Assembly (NCBI GenBank): GCA_025356815.1
Contig: JANXQL010000007.1
Coordinates: 57,483-121,482, forward strand
Length of the DNA stretch: 64,000 bases
Reading direction: 5' to 3'
DNA from: Pseudomonadota bacterium
GTDB lineage: Bacteria > Pseudomonadota > Gammaproteobacteria > Steroidobacterales > Steroidobacteraceae
Shown here: positions 1 to 8,669 of the stretch, in pieces
How the letters are laid out: each line of letters opens with the position of its first letter
Position numbering within the stretch: position 1 is the first letter of the stretch
The notes under the pieces: generated by a model
Databases searched by the model: none
What the model was told of the DNA's origin: nothing
What the model saw: the letters and a program-made list of their open reading frames with translations, nothing else
Translations under genes and position numbers: made by a program

Positions 1-992
1 TCCGCAACCAGGGCCAGGTGTTCCTCGGCGGGCCGCCACTGGTCAAGGCCGCCACCGGCGAGGAAATCGACGCCGAGTCGCTCGGTGGCGCGGACGTACA
101 CTGCCGTGAATCGGGAGTCTGCGACCACTACGCCGAGAATGATGCCCACGCGATCGCGATCGCGCGCGGCATCGTTGCCCGGCTGCGCCCGCCGCTCGAC
201 CGCGAACCCCCGGCGGTGCCCCGCGAGCCGCTGTATGACGCCTGCGAACTGTACGGCATCGTACCCTCCAACCTGCGCAAGCCCTACGACGCCCGCGAGG
301 TGATCGCGCGCATCGTCGACGGCTCCGAGCTCTCTGAATTCAAGGCGCTGTACGCCACGACGCTGGTGACGGGATTCGCCCACCTGGGCGGCTATCCGGT
401 CGGCATCATCGCCAACAACGGCATCCTGTTCTCGGAGAGTGCCCTGAAGGGCGCACACTTCGTCGAACTCTGCGCCCGCGAGAAGATCCCGCTGCTATTC
501 CTGCAGAACATCACCGGCTTCATGGTCGGCAGGCGCGCGGAAGCCGGCGGCATCGCGCGCGACGGCGCGAAGATGGTGACGGCGGTTGCCGCGGCGCAGG
601 TACCGAAGCTCACGCTCGTGATCGGCGGCAGCTACGGTGCCGGCAACTACGCAATGTGCGGCCGTGCCTACGGCCCGCGCCTGATGTTCCAGTGGCCGAA
701 TGCCCGTACCTCGGTCATGGGCGGCGAACAGGCCGCGACGGTGCTCGCGACGATCCGCCGCGATCAGCTCAAGGCGGCCGGCAAGCAATGGCCGGCTGCG
801 GAGGAAGAGGCGTTCATGGATCCGATTCGGCGTCAGTACGACCTGCAGGGACATCCGTATTACGCCAGCGCCCGGTTGTGGGACGACGGCGTCATCGACC
901 CGATAGATACCCGTCGGGTGCTCACGCTCGCACTCGCGATGGTCCGCAATGCGCCGATAGCGGACACCCGCTACGGCATCTTCAGGATGTAA
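1..992 (+). CDS. liuB: 3-methylcrotonyl-CoA carboxylase beta (carboxyltransferase) subunit, 5'-truncated
   Basis: The gene enters from the left edge. The reading frame is open from base 3 ([21 protein letters not shown]), so the ORF-track start at 18 is an internal GTG. The sequence is a biotin-dependent acyl-CoA carboxyltransferase: [15 protein letters not shown] and the [16 protein letters not shown] stretch are hallmarks of methylcrotonyl-CoA or geranyl-CoA carboxylase beta chains, and the IFRM end is typical. The subunit moves carboxyl from biotin to 3-methylcrotonyl-CoA in leucine/isovalerate breakdown. The enoyl-CoA hydratase follows 3 bases later and the biotin-carrying alpha subunit comes after it, the usual liuBCD order. 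A geranyl-CoA carboxylase (atu pathway) cannot be excluded without the N-terminus and the upstream genes. Confidence 0.93.
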   Translation, partial: RNQGQVFLGGPPLVKAATGEEIDAESLGGADVHCRESGVCDHYAENDAHAIAIARGIVARLRPPLDREPPAVPREPLYDACELYGIVPSNLRKPYDAREVIARIVDGSELSEFKALYATTLVTGFAHLGGYPVGIIANNGILFSESALKGAHFVELCAREKIPLLFLQNITGFMVGRRAEAGGIARDGAKMVTAVAAAQVPKLTLVIGGSYGAGNYAMCGRAYGPRLMFQWPNARTSVMGGEQAATVLATIRRDQLKAAGKQWPAAEEEAFMDPIRRQYDLQGHPYYASARLWDDGVIDPIDTRRVLTLALAMVRNAPIADTRYGIFRM

Positions 993-995
993 CCG

Positions 996-1781
996 ATGGA
1001 CGCGACCCTCCTCGAATCCGAGCCGCTGCCGGGCATCGTCCAGCTGACGCTGAACCGCCCCGCGCAGCGCAACGCGCTGGACGGTCCGCTGATCGCGGCG
1101 CTGCACGCCGCGATCGAAGCGCATGGCAGCCGCAGCGACACCCGGGTCATCATCATCCGCGCCGCCGGCACTGCGTTCTGCGCCGGGGCCGACCTGCGCG
1201 CAATGCTCGCTCTGGGCCAGGCTCCGCTCGCTGACAACCTCGCCGATGCCCTGCAGCTGACCTCGCTGCTGCTCGCGCTGCGCCGCTGCCCGAAGCCGAC
1301 CGTGGCCGCCGTGCAGGGACCCGCCTTCGGCGGAGGGGTCGGGCTCGCCACGGCCTGCGACATCGCGGTCGGCAGCGAGGAGGCGCAGTTCCGACTGCCG
1401 GAGGTTCGGCTCGGCATCGTGCCGGCGGTGATCTCGCCGTACGTGATCGAGGCGATCGGCCTGCGCCAGGCGCGGCGCTATTTTCTCAGCGGCGAGAGTA
1501 TCCCCGCCGCCCGTGCGCGGGAACTTGGCCTGCTGCACGAGGTGGTCGACAGCGCCCGGCTCGGCGCCGAGGCGCTGCGCATCGCAAGCGAGCTGATGGC
1601 CGGCGGGCCGATGGCGCTCGCTAACTGCAAGTCGCTGCTGGACCTGGTAGGGCACAGCGCGCCCGGCGCGGAGCTCGCGGCGACGCTCGCCGAGCGCCTC
1701 GCGCACCTGCGCGCCAGTCCCGAAGCACAGGATGGACTCGACGCCGCACAGCAGCGGCGCGTACCAGGGTGGGCCCGCTGA
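996..1781 (+). CDS. liuC: enoyl-CoA hydratase, probable methylglutaconyl-CoA hydratase
   Basis: A 261-residue crotonase-fold protein. The oxyanion-hole regions are visible as AGTAFCAGADLRAML and VAAVQGPAFGGGVGLATACDIAV, and the catalytic-region segment FRLPEVRLGIVPAVISPYV has the E expected in hydratases. In liu operons this gene hydrates 3-methylglutaconyl-CoA, the product of the carboxylase encoded on either side. It starts 3 bases after the liuB stop and its TGA overlaps the ATG of liuD by one base (TGATG), so the three genes are almost certainly co-translated. The specific substrate is inferred from this context; the family itself is clear. Confidence 0.92.
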   Translation: MDATLLESEPLPGIVQLTLNRPAQRNALDGPLIAALHAAIEAHGSRSDTRVIIIRAAGTAFCAGADLRAMLALGQAPLADNLADALQLTSLLLALRRCPKPTVAAVQGPAFGGGVGLATACDIAVGSEEAQFRLPEVRLGIVPAVISPYVIEAIGLRQARRYFLSGESIPAARARELGLLHEVVDSARLGAEALRIASELMAGGPMALANCKSLLDLVGHSAPGAELAATLAERLAHLRASPEAQDGLDAAQQRRVPGWAR

Positions 1782-3757
1782 TGATCCGTCGTCTACTGAT
1801 CGCCAACCGCGGTGAGATCGCCGTGCGCGTCATCCGCAGCGCTCGCCGGCTCGGCATCCACACGATTGCCGTGTACTCCGACGCCGATGCCAATGCCTGC
1901 CACGTCCGCCTCGCCGACGAGGCCTGGCATCTCGGCGGCGCGACCCCGCGAGAAAGCTACCTCGATGCCGTCAAGCTCCTCGATGTCGCCCGCAGAGCCG
2001 GCGCCGACGCGGTCCATCCCGGCTACGGCTTCCTCTCGGAACGCGCGGACTTTGCAGCGGCGTGCCGCGGCGCGGGCATCACCTTCGTCGGACCGCCAGT
2101 CGCCGCAATCGAGGCAATGGGCTCCAAAAGCGCCGCCAAGGAGGCCATGCACCGGGCTGGCGTGCCCGTGCTGCCGGGATACCACGGGGTCGACCAGAGC
2201 CCGACCCGGCTGGCGGCCGAGGCCCTCAAGGTCGGCTTCCCGCTCATCATCAAACCCAGCGGTGGAGGCGGCGGCAAGGGCATGCAGATCGTCCAGACGG
2301 CGGCGGACCTCGAGCCTGCGCTTGCGAGCGCACGCCGGCTCGCCGAAAGCGCCTTCGGCGACCCGACCCTGCTGCTTGAGCGCTACCTGCCCGCACCACG
2401 CCACGTCGAGGTGCAGCTGCTGGCGGATGCCGCCGGCACAGTTCGCTGCCTTGCGACCCGTGACTGCTCCGTGCAACGCCGCCATCAGAAGCTGATCGAG
2501 GAGGCGCCCGCCCCCGAGATCGCCGCCGACGTACGTGCGCGCCTGCACGAGGCAGGGCGGGCGGTCGCCCGGGTGGTCGGCTACCAGAATGCCGGGACGG
2601 TGGAGTTCCTGTATTCCGGCGGCGAGTTCTGGTTCATGGAGATGAACACCCGCCTGCAGGTCGAGCACACCGTCACCGAGGAGGTGCTTGGCCTCGACCT
2701 CGTCGAATGGCAGCTACGCATCGCCGACGGCGAGTCACTGCCTGCCGAGGGGGACGATCCCGTCCCTTACGGCCATGCGATCGAGGTGCGCGTGTGCGCC
2801 GAGGATGCCGCCGCCGGCTTTGTCCCCAGCGCAGGGACGCTGCATTGGGCGCGCTGGCCGGCCGACATGCCCGGCGTGCGCGTTGACTCGGGCTTCGACA
2901 GCGGCGACACCGTCTCGTCGCACTACGATTCGTTGCTGGGAAAGGTGATCGCCCGCGGCCGGAACCGTGCCGAGGCCATCGCAACGCTGCGCCGGGCGCT
3001 GGCATCGCTGCGCATCGTGGGTGTCGACACGAACGCCGCGTGGCTGGCCGACGCGCTGGCGCTGCCAGCGTTCGCGGAGGCGACACCGACGACACGCTTC
3101 GTCGCCGACTGCGGAGAGGCGCTCGCGATCGCGGTGACCCCGATGCCGATGGAGCTGGCGCTTGCGGCGATTGCATTCGTGCTGCGCCACCAGGTCGTGG
3201 CCAAGGAGCTCTCGCCATGGGGCGCGAGCGACGCGTTCCGGATCGGGCTACCCGCCACGCAGACGCTCGCGTTGCGCCATGCAGCCGACGAGTACCGCAT
3301 CGGTGTGGAGCGTGTGCCGGCCGGATGGCGCGTGCGGGCATGCGATATCGATCACGCGATCATCGCGACTCTGGAGCGGCAGACGCTCACCGCCACCGTC
3401 GACGGTCAGCGCCTGACCCGGGACCTCTGGCTCCGCGGCGAGCACGTCTCGCTGTGGCGTGGAGCTCATCGGCTGGATTTGGTGCTGCTGGACAGTCGCG
3501 ACGTCGACGTCAGCACCTCGGCGCACGAGGGTGAGCTGATCGCCCGGCTGCCGGGAACCGTCGTCGCCGTGTTGGTCGCGGTTGGCGACCACGTCGCCCC
3601 GGGCACGACACTCATGGTCGTCGAGGCGATGAAGATGGAGCACGCGGTCGTCGCCCCGAAGGAGGGTCGAGTCGTAGCCGTGCACTACGCACGGGGCGAC
3701 CGTGTCACCGAAGGCGCCGTCCTGGTCGAACTGGCGGCCGTGGACGCGCCGCAGTAG
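1781..3757 (+). CDS. liuD: 3-methylcrotonyl-CoA carboxylase alpha subunit (biotin carboxylase + BCCP)
   Basis: 658 residues from the ATG at 1781. The track start (GTG at 1769) is 12 bases upstream, but MIRRLLIANRGEIAVRVIR is the canonical N-terminus and the ATG overlaps the liuC stop. Residues 1-450 are biotin carboxylase, with the ATP-grasp glycine loop KPSGGGGGKGMQIV, the EMNTRLQVEHTVTE active-site segment and the HPGYGFLSE motif. The C-terminal 70 residues are a biotin carrier domain with EAMKMEH, biotinylated lysine near residue 618. The protein carboxylates its own biotin and hands the carboxyl group to LiuB. The middle region is the alpha-beta interaction domain. No liuA (isovaleryl-CoA dehydrogenase) is visible; it may lie left of the window. 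Confidence 0.94.
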   Translation: MIRRLLIANRGEIAVRVIRSARRLGIHTIAVYSDADANACHVRLADEAWHLGGATPRESYLDAVKLLDVARRAGADAVHPGYGFLSERADFAAACRGAGITFVGPPVAAIEAMGSKSAAKEAMHRAGVPVLPGYHGVDQSPTRLAAEALKVGFPLIIKPSGGGGGKGMQIVQTAADLEPALASARRLAESAFGDPTLLLERYLPAPRHVEVQLLADAAGTVRCLATRDCSVQRRHQKLIEEAPAPEIAADVRARLHEAGRAVARVVGYQNAGTVEFLYSGGEFWFMEMNTRLQVEHTVTEEVLGLDLVEWQLRIADGESLPAEGDDPVPYGHAIEVRVCAEDAAAGFVPSAGTLHWARWPADMPGVRVDSGFDSGDTVSSHYDSLLGKVIARGRNRAEAIATLRRALASLRIVGVDTNAAWLADALALPAFAEATPTTRFVADCGEALAIAVTPMPMELALAAIAFVLRHQVVAKELSPWGASDAFRIGLPATQTLALRHAADEYRIGVERVPAGWRVRACDIDHAIIATLERQTLTATVDGQRLTRDLWLRGEHVSLWRGAHRLDLVLLDSRDVDVSTSAHEGELIARLPGTVVAVLVAVGDHVAPGTTLMVVEAMKMEHAVVAPKEGRVVAVHYARGDRVTEGAVLVELAAVDAPQ

Positions 3758-3785
3758 CAACGCCAACTTGGCGGCCCGGCCGGGG

Positions 3786-4547
3786 CTAGCGGCAGATCCG
3801 GCGCAGCCGGTCCCAGTCGGCCGCGTCGAGCACAGGCTCGGTCGGATAGCCGGCGGAGCGCGCGGCGAGCACCTCCCGGTCGTCGCTCGACGGATGGTTC
3901 GAAAGCAACGGCGGCGGCGAGGACATTTGACCCAGCCGCGTGAAGAATTGCGCCAGCGCGGTCGGGTCGACGCGTGCCCGTCGTAGTCGCTGCAAGCCGA
4001 GCTCATCCGCCTCGGCTTCCTTGTCGCGACCGAACTTCAGCGACAGCAACCTGTACGCTGCGTCCGGTCCGGTCGCCACGCCCGCCCCGTTGCCGGCACC
4101 GGCGACCGCGCCCCAGGTGAGCAGCGATGTGATCACCCCCTGCAGGATGTGGCGCCTACGCACATGCTCGATCTCATGCGCGAGTACGCCCGCAAGCTCC
4201 TCAGGGGAGCGTGCCTGCTGAATCAGTCCATCAAACAGGTAGATCCGCCCACCGAGCGCCGCGAACGCGTTGACGGCGGAGCCGGGAAGCACCTCGACGC
4301 TGATCGGCAGCTGACGATCCTCGGCGTCCAGCGGATAGATCCGCCGTACCAGCTGCGCCACCACCTGCGTCGAGCCGGGCACCTCGCCCTGGCAGGTGCT
4401 GGACAACATGGGCGGTGTGGCGAGGCGGGCGATCCAGCGCTCGGCGGCCCAAGGCACGTGCCGCGCCAATGCCGGCAGGCCGATGGCAGTGGCGGCCGCC
4501 ACCGCGCAGGCGGTGCCGACCCAGAGCAGGCCCTTGCTCTTGGACAC
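3786..4547 (-). CDS. M48-family zinc metallopeptidase, membrane-anchored
   Basis: 253 residues. The N-terminus has an uncleaved or cleavable hydrophobic stretch (LLWVGTACAVAAATAIGLPALA, residues 7-28), placing the enzyme in the periplasm or on the inner membrane. The zinc motif HEIEH lies at residues 124-128, followed by the third-ligand region GRDKEAEADELGLQRL, both diagnostic of M48 (HtpX/BepA/Oma1-like) proteases. NAFAALGGRIYLFDGLI upstream is the usual M48 core strand. It lacks the TPR extension of BepA, so it is a short stand-alone M48 protease, probably in envelope protein quality control. It is convergent with liuD and lies 5 bases downstream of the YbjQ-repeat gene, so the two may share a transcript. 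Confidence 0.88.
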   Translation of the reverse strand: MSKSKGLLWVGTACAVAAATAIGLPALARHVPWAAERWIARLATPPMLSSTCQGEVPGSTQVVAQLVRRIYPLDAEDRQLPISVEVLPGSAVNAFAALGGRIYLFDGLIQQARSPEELAGVLAHEIEHVRRRHILQGVITSLLTWGAVAGAGNGAGVATGPDAAYRLLSLKFGRDKEAEADELGLQRLRRARVDPTALAQFFTRLGQMSSPPPLLSNHPSSDDREVLAARSAGYPTEPVLDAADWDRLRRICR

Positions 4548-4552
4548 CTGGA

Positions 4553-5815
4553 CTACCTCAGAACGAAGATTCTGATCATGTAGAACACGAACACAATGAT
4601 CATCAGAACGATCGCGACCGGCCCGCCCTGGGTCCGTCGGGAGGATGCGGCGCTGGAGGTGGAGACGTTGATCGCGGAGCGACCAGAATCCGAGGCATCG
4701 ACGAAGGTCTCGCGGTCCTGCAGTACCGCCTGCGGCGGAAGGCGATCTGAATGCGTCTTCAGTCCCGGCACCTTCTTGACCGCGGTGCCGATAGCGAGAA
4801 ACTCAATCAGCCCGCCGCCGAGGTCGTAGATGTGAGTCTTGACGCCGACGACCTCGTCGGCCCCACACTGTTCCGCGTCCGCCTCGATGCGTGCCAGCGC
4901 CTTCTCGCGGGCCTCGTACAGGATCTCGGTGAGTCCCGCGACCTCCCCGCCGCCGAGCGACTGCAGCGCCGAGAAGATTCCGCCCTTCAGTCCCAACGAG
5001 TACACGGACACGCCCATCACCAGTCGCAGCGGCATGAACCCGACGTTGACCATGTTCCACAGTTCTTCGTTGGTCATGTCGCTGGTCACCGGGTTCAGCC
5101 CGAGCGACTCCACCTGCGGATGATGGGAGGCTGTTCCCACCATGATCATCTCCTGAGCACCCATCAGCGGCGTGATCGTCGTCTCGATGCCGACCACTGC
5201 GTTCGCCTTGCAGCGCTTGGCCTCATCCATGATGCGGCTGAGTGCCAGGTGCCGGGTCTTGTCGAAAATCTCGGTGTACTGCGGGACCTCGCCCCGACCA
5301 AGGCTGCGAAAGCCGCCCGCGATGCTGCCGCCGAGGCCGATCGAGTAGGCGACGTTACCGAAGACGAAGCTCAGCGGCTTGAAATCGGCGTCGACCTGAC
5401 AGTAGAGTTTGGCGACGTCAGCCGACGTCGAAAACTGCAGCGAGTCGCCGGAGGGAGCCTCCGACTCGCCGTCCGACGCAGCGCGGTGGATGGTCGATCC
5501 GACCGTGATGAACTCGAGATTGCCCCCGTGGTTGACCATGTCGAACGACACGCCAGTGAGTCCGATGCCACCGTAGGTGGCGGCCTCGGCCTCCATCCGC
5601 TCGAACGCCCGCTTGCGACCGTCATGCACCAATTCGGACACTTCGTGGATCTCGCCGCCCCCAAGCGTGGACAGACCCGCGCCCAGTCCGCCAACGACGC
5701 CGAGCGCGACGACGCTGTTGCCGACGCACAGCTGCCCAGGGCGGTAGCCCATCCGTTCGAGGAAGAAAATTTCGTTACCCGAAAGTCCGGAAATTCTGCC
5801 GTGTGTTCGCGCCAT
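4553..5815 (-). CDS. three tandem YbjQ/UPF0145 domains with C-terminal membrane anchor
   Basis: 420 residues holding three YbjQ-like repeats near residues 15-115, 145-235 and 260-350. Each has the signature of a short strand, a Gly-rich turn, then a helix: GLGAGLSTLGGGEIHEVSELVHDGRKRAFERM; SIAGGFRSLGRGEVPQYTEIFDKTRHLALSRI; GIFSALQSLGGGEVAGLTEILYEAREKALARI. YbjQ proteins are normally single-domain of about 105 residues and form homopentamers of unknown function (once annotated as heavy-metal binding). Here three copies are fused, followed by a low-complexity linker and a terminal helix (VAIVLMIIVFVFYMIRIFVLR), a tail anchor. The bulk would face the cytoplasm. It is unrelated to the flanking channel and protease genes in any obvious pathway. 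Confidence 0.8.
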   Translation of the reverse strand: MARTHGRISGLSGNEIFFLERMGYRPGQLCVGNSVVALGVVGGLGAGLSTLGGGEIHEVSELVHDGRKRAFERMEAEAATYGGIGLTGVSFDMVNHGGNLEFITVGSTIHRAASDGESEAPSGDSLQFSTSADVAKLYCQVDADFKPLSFVFGNVAYSIGLGGSIAGGFRSLGRGEVPQYTEIFDKTRHLALSRIMDEAKRCKANAVVGIETTITPLMGAQEMIMVGTASHHPQVESLGLNPVTSDMTNEELWNMVNVGFMPLRLVMGVSVYSLGLKGGIFSALQSLGGGEVAGLTEILYEAREKALARIEADAEQCGADEVVGVKTHIYDLGGGLIEFLAIGTAVKKVPGLKTHSDRLPPQAVLQDRETFVDASDSGRSAINVSTSSAASSRRTQGGPVAIVLMIIVFVFYMIRIFVLR

Positions 5816-5936
5816 CGCCGGTCTCCTTACGATCGATCGTCGTGCCGTTGCGCTCGTCCATGCCAGGCTGGCAAGGCGTCTAGCAACTTGCGTCCAGCGC
5901 CGCCTTCGCCACCGCCGCGGATCGCGGCACCAGGCC

Positions 5937-6833
5937 TCAGGCGGTCAACACCTCGTCAGTGTCGTGAAAATGTGCATAGTCGTAAAGCGGGATGCCGTCG
6001 GCGCCGCGGCTGAGCACATCGCGGAAGCTGTGGTTCCAGCGAATCGCGTCGGATCGGTACTCGGCCCGGCTCATCAGCACCTGCCCCGTGGTTTGATCGG
6101 TGCCACTTAAGGTCAGGCTAAACGTCGCATTCGCCGCCTGCAGCGACTCTGGTGTGGCCGACGCGAGCGGGCTCGTCCCGTCAATCACATGCATCAGGCT
6201 CCAGCCCAGAACGAACAGCGGCTGCTCGTCGCGCACGAGCTTGAGGTCCACAATCCGGCGCAGTTCGTAACCCTCGGCGGATTTCCAGTCGTACACCATG
6301 CGCAGGCGCGCGGTCGCTTCCACGATGACGTTCTGGCGCGCATTCGCCGCCCGCAGCATCAGCGTCAGTGCGCCGTCGAGAGGCCGCACGACCGCGACCG
6401 AGGCGAACAGGAATCGCGCCGTCGGGCGCGAAAAGCGCGCGAACACGACGCCGGTCAACAGCGCCAGGTACAGCATGCCGATGAAGATCTGCAGCGCCGC
6501 GATCGTGTGGCCGTATACCGTCTGCGGGTGCATGTCGCCGTAGCCGACCGTCGCCAGCGTCTCGACGCTGAAGAAGAAGTCGCCGAGATAGCCGGGCGGA
6601 TTGATGTTCGCGATCGCGCCCGGCGACAGGTAGTACAGCCAGGCGAACATCAGGTTGAAGGCGACGAAGCACAGCCCGAAGCCGAGGAACAGCACCGGCC
6701 AGCGCGCGGTCATCGTCAGGTGGTATAGGTCCTGCCAGAACACGCTTGGCAGCCCGCGGCTGAGCACTTCGTTGTTCCCCAGCACGATGCGCCGGGGCCT
6801 GCGCCGGCCATCCCGGGCTCCGCGGCCGGTCAT
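5937..6833 (-). CDS. inward-rectifier-type potassium channel (KirBac family)
   Basis: 298 residues. Two membrane helices (VLFLGFGLCFVAFNLMFAWLYYL and AALQIFIGMLYLALLTGVVFARF) flank a pore loop with the selectivity filter TVGYGD at residues 95-100. The signature FARFSRPTARFLFASVAVV and the C-terminal immunoglobulin-like cytoplasmic domain (VEATARLRMVYDW through HSFRDVL) identify a Kir-type rather than a voltage-gated channel. A slide-helix segment (SVFWQDLYHLTMTARW) precedes TM1, as in KirBac1.1. Its ATG overlaps the TGA of the upstream MscS-like gene (ATGA), so mechanosensitive and potassium channels are translated together. The likely role is potassium flux and turgor control. Confidence 0.93.
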   Translation of the reverse strand: MTGRGARDGRRRPRRIVLGNNEVLSRGLPSVFWQDLYHLTMTARWPVLFLGFGLCFVAFNLMFAWLYYLSPGAIANINPPGYLGDFFFSVETLATVGYGDMHPQTVYGHTIAALQIFIGMLYLALLTGVVFARFSRPTARFLFASVAVVRPLDGALTLMLRAANARQNVIVEATARLRMVYDWKSAEGYELRRIVDLKLVRDEQPLFVLGWSLMHVIDGTSPLASATPESLQAANATFSLTLSGTDQTTGQVLMSRAEYRSDAIRWNHSFRDVLSRGADGIPLYDYAHFHDTDEVLTA

Positions 6834-8590
6834 GGCGTGTCTGCGGCCACAGCAGGCGCCGTTGCGCCACCATGAGCAAGCAGTTCGACCGCGGCCTCGT
6901 ACAGCTTTGCTCGCAGTGCGTAGCGCTCGGAGGCACGCGAGATGTAGCGCAGTGAAATCTCAGTCCCGCCGAGCACGGGTTTCACGTTGATCGCGGGAGC
7001 GGCCGAAAGGCCCGTCAGCTTCCGGGAGGGGGCCGCTCGCCGCCATTCCTCCTCGGCGAGCCGCCCGTTTTCGGCAGTCGCCTCCTGTACCTTGAGACTG
7101 ATCGCGGCGACTACCGCGTAGAGGTCCTGACCCGCGGGCACGATCAACTGCATCTCGTCCCAGAGCCACTGCCCGCTGGTCGAGAAGTTGAAGTAGTAGC
7201 CCTGGATCGCGAAGCTGTTAGTGAAAGTGACGCGGCGACCGGTCGGGTGCCCCGAGTCGGTCCAGTTGCCGGTTTCGAGCAGCACGGTATGGAACATGCC
7301 AAGCTCGACCACCTCACCTGCGACGCCGTTGATCTCCACCCAGTCGCCGATGCGAATGCCGTTGCGGCCCATCAGCACCAGCCAGCCGATGAACGCCACG
7401 ATGAAGTCCTTCAGCGCAACAGTCAGACCGGCGCCGGCAAGCCCGAGCATGGTACCGAGCTGGCTCGGCGGGCCGACGATCACCAGCAGGATCACGAAGA
7501 GCGCGGCGATTTGCAGCGTGACGGTCGTGACGGTGCGCAGCGTCTCCAGCTGCCGACGATCGACCTTCAGTCGCTCGAACGCCTTGCCTAGCCAGGTGCC
7601 AAAGAACAGCAGCAGCAGGCACGCGACCAGGATCGTCGCCACCGCTTGCAGGATCCGATGCAACCAGACGGTCAACTGCTCCGCCACCAGCGCCCGCCAC
7701 TCGCTATAGATCCGTACGAGCTCGTGGCTGGCGGCGCGATACTCGTCCATGGCACGCAGTTCGCGCTGGTCCAGCGCGAGCTGGCGGGACTCGGCCAGCA
7801 GCTCCGGCGAGCCCGCAGCGGCCGACGGCGGGCCGGAGCGCGCACCGACGCGCCGCCCGAGCAGCGCCCGCGCCTCGCCGAGCTTCGCATCCGCCGCCTC
7901 GAGCTCGGCCCGCGCTGCATCGATGGCCGCCCCCTTGTGGCGTAGCTCGCGCCAGCGACCCACCATGCGAATGAGTCCCATACCGGGATGGGCGTCCGCC
8001 ACTGCCGGGCGGGCCGTCGCCGTGGATGTTCGATGCTCCGCGACCAGTGCCTGGATCTTGCCGCGCAGGTCACCACCGGCCTCCAGCAGGCCCTTGCCGG
8101 CCTGGTCGAATTCGTACTGGTCGACCTCGAACTGCGACTGCGCGAGGGCGAGCGCCGCGTCCAACTGTCCGGTCCGGTCGGGACGCGCCTTCGCAACCGC
8201 CTCGGTCAGGCGCTGGATCTGCAGGTTGTCGTCGACCAGGCGCTGCGCGGCGCTGTCCAGCCGTTGCTGCGCGCCCTGGATGGCTGGAGTGATCGGCGGC
8301 GGGTGGTCCGTGGCGGCACGCAGCACCTCGGCGAAGGCGAGGTCCAGCAGGTGATCCGCTGCCGTCACCGCTTCCTGAGCCAGTCGCAGCTCGTCCGGCG
8401 ACCCCGCCAGCGGCAGCAGTCGCGTCGCGGCATCCAGCGCCCGCCGATCCACCAGCACCTGCGACGCCGCGCCATGGGTGCGCCCGGCTCGGGCCTGAAC
8501 CGCAACCGGTGTCGTGAACCACCAGCCGTAGGCGATGACCGCAAGTATCGCCCCGAGGGCGAGGCCAGTAAGGATTCGAAGGCGTTTCAT
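6830..8590 (-). CDS. MscS-family mechanosensitive channel with long periplasmic N-terminus
   Basis: I start it at the ATG at 8590 (MKRLRILTGLALGAILAVIAYGWWF) rather than 8683. This gives a leader at the very N-terminus and avoids the overlap with the M20 gene. The product is 586 residues. After the leader comes about 270 residues of coiled-coil-like helix (many Q, L, A heptads), then membrane helices (ILQAVATILVACLLLLFFGTWL, VTTVTLQIAALFVILLVIVG) and the MscS pore/beta domain: LGLAGAGLTVALKDFIVAFIGWLVLMGRNGIRIGDWVEINGVAGEVVE. It opens under membrane tension to release solutes. It is translationally coupled to the downstream KirBac gene, an osmotic-response pairing. Confidence 0.9.
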   Translation of the reverse strand: MKRLRILTGLALGAILAVIAYGWWFTTPVAVQARAGRTHGAASQVLVDRRALDAATRLLPLAGSPDELRLAQEAVTAADHLLDLAFAEVLRAATDHPPPITPAIQGAQQRLDSAAQRLVDDNLQIQRLTEAVAKARPDRTGQLDAALALAQSQFEVDQYEFDQAGKGLLEAGGDLRGKIQALVAEHRTSTATARPAVADAHPGMGLIRMVGRWRELRHKGAAIDAARAELEAADAKLGEARALLGRRVGARSGPPSAAAGSPELLAESRQLALDQRELRAMDEYRAASHELVRIYSEWRALVAEQLTVWLHRILQAVATILVACLLLLFFGTWLGKAFERLKVDRRQLETLRTVTTVTLQIAALFVILLVIVGPPSQLGTMLGLAGAGLTVALKDFIVAFIGWLVLMGRNGIRIGDWVEINGVAGEVVELGMFHTVLLETGNWTDSGHPTGRRVTFTNSFAIQGYYFNFSTSGQWLWDEMQLIVPAGQDLYAVVAAISLKVQEATAENGRLAEEEWRRAAPSRKLTGLSAAPAINVKPVLGGTEISLRYISRASERYALRAKLYEAAVELLAHGGATAPAVAADTP

Positions 8591-8669
8591 GCGCTCCACT
8601 CGCTCCAGGGCAGTGCGGACCGAAGCCGGAGGATGGGAGGCTACTTTATCACGCCGCGCAAAGGCGTCC

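Noticed and set aside
495-1706. 403-codon minus-strand ORF across liuB/liuC
   Set aside because: Antisense shadow of two well-supported genes; composition (R/A/G-rich, no domain) is typical of GC-rich opposite frames.
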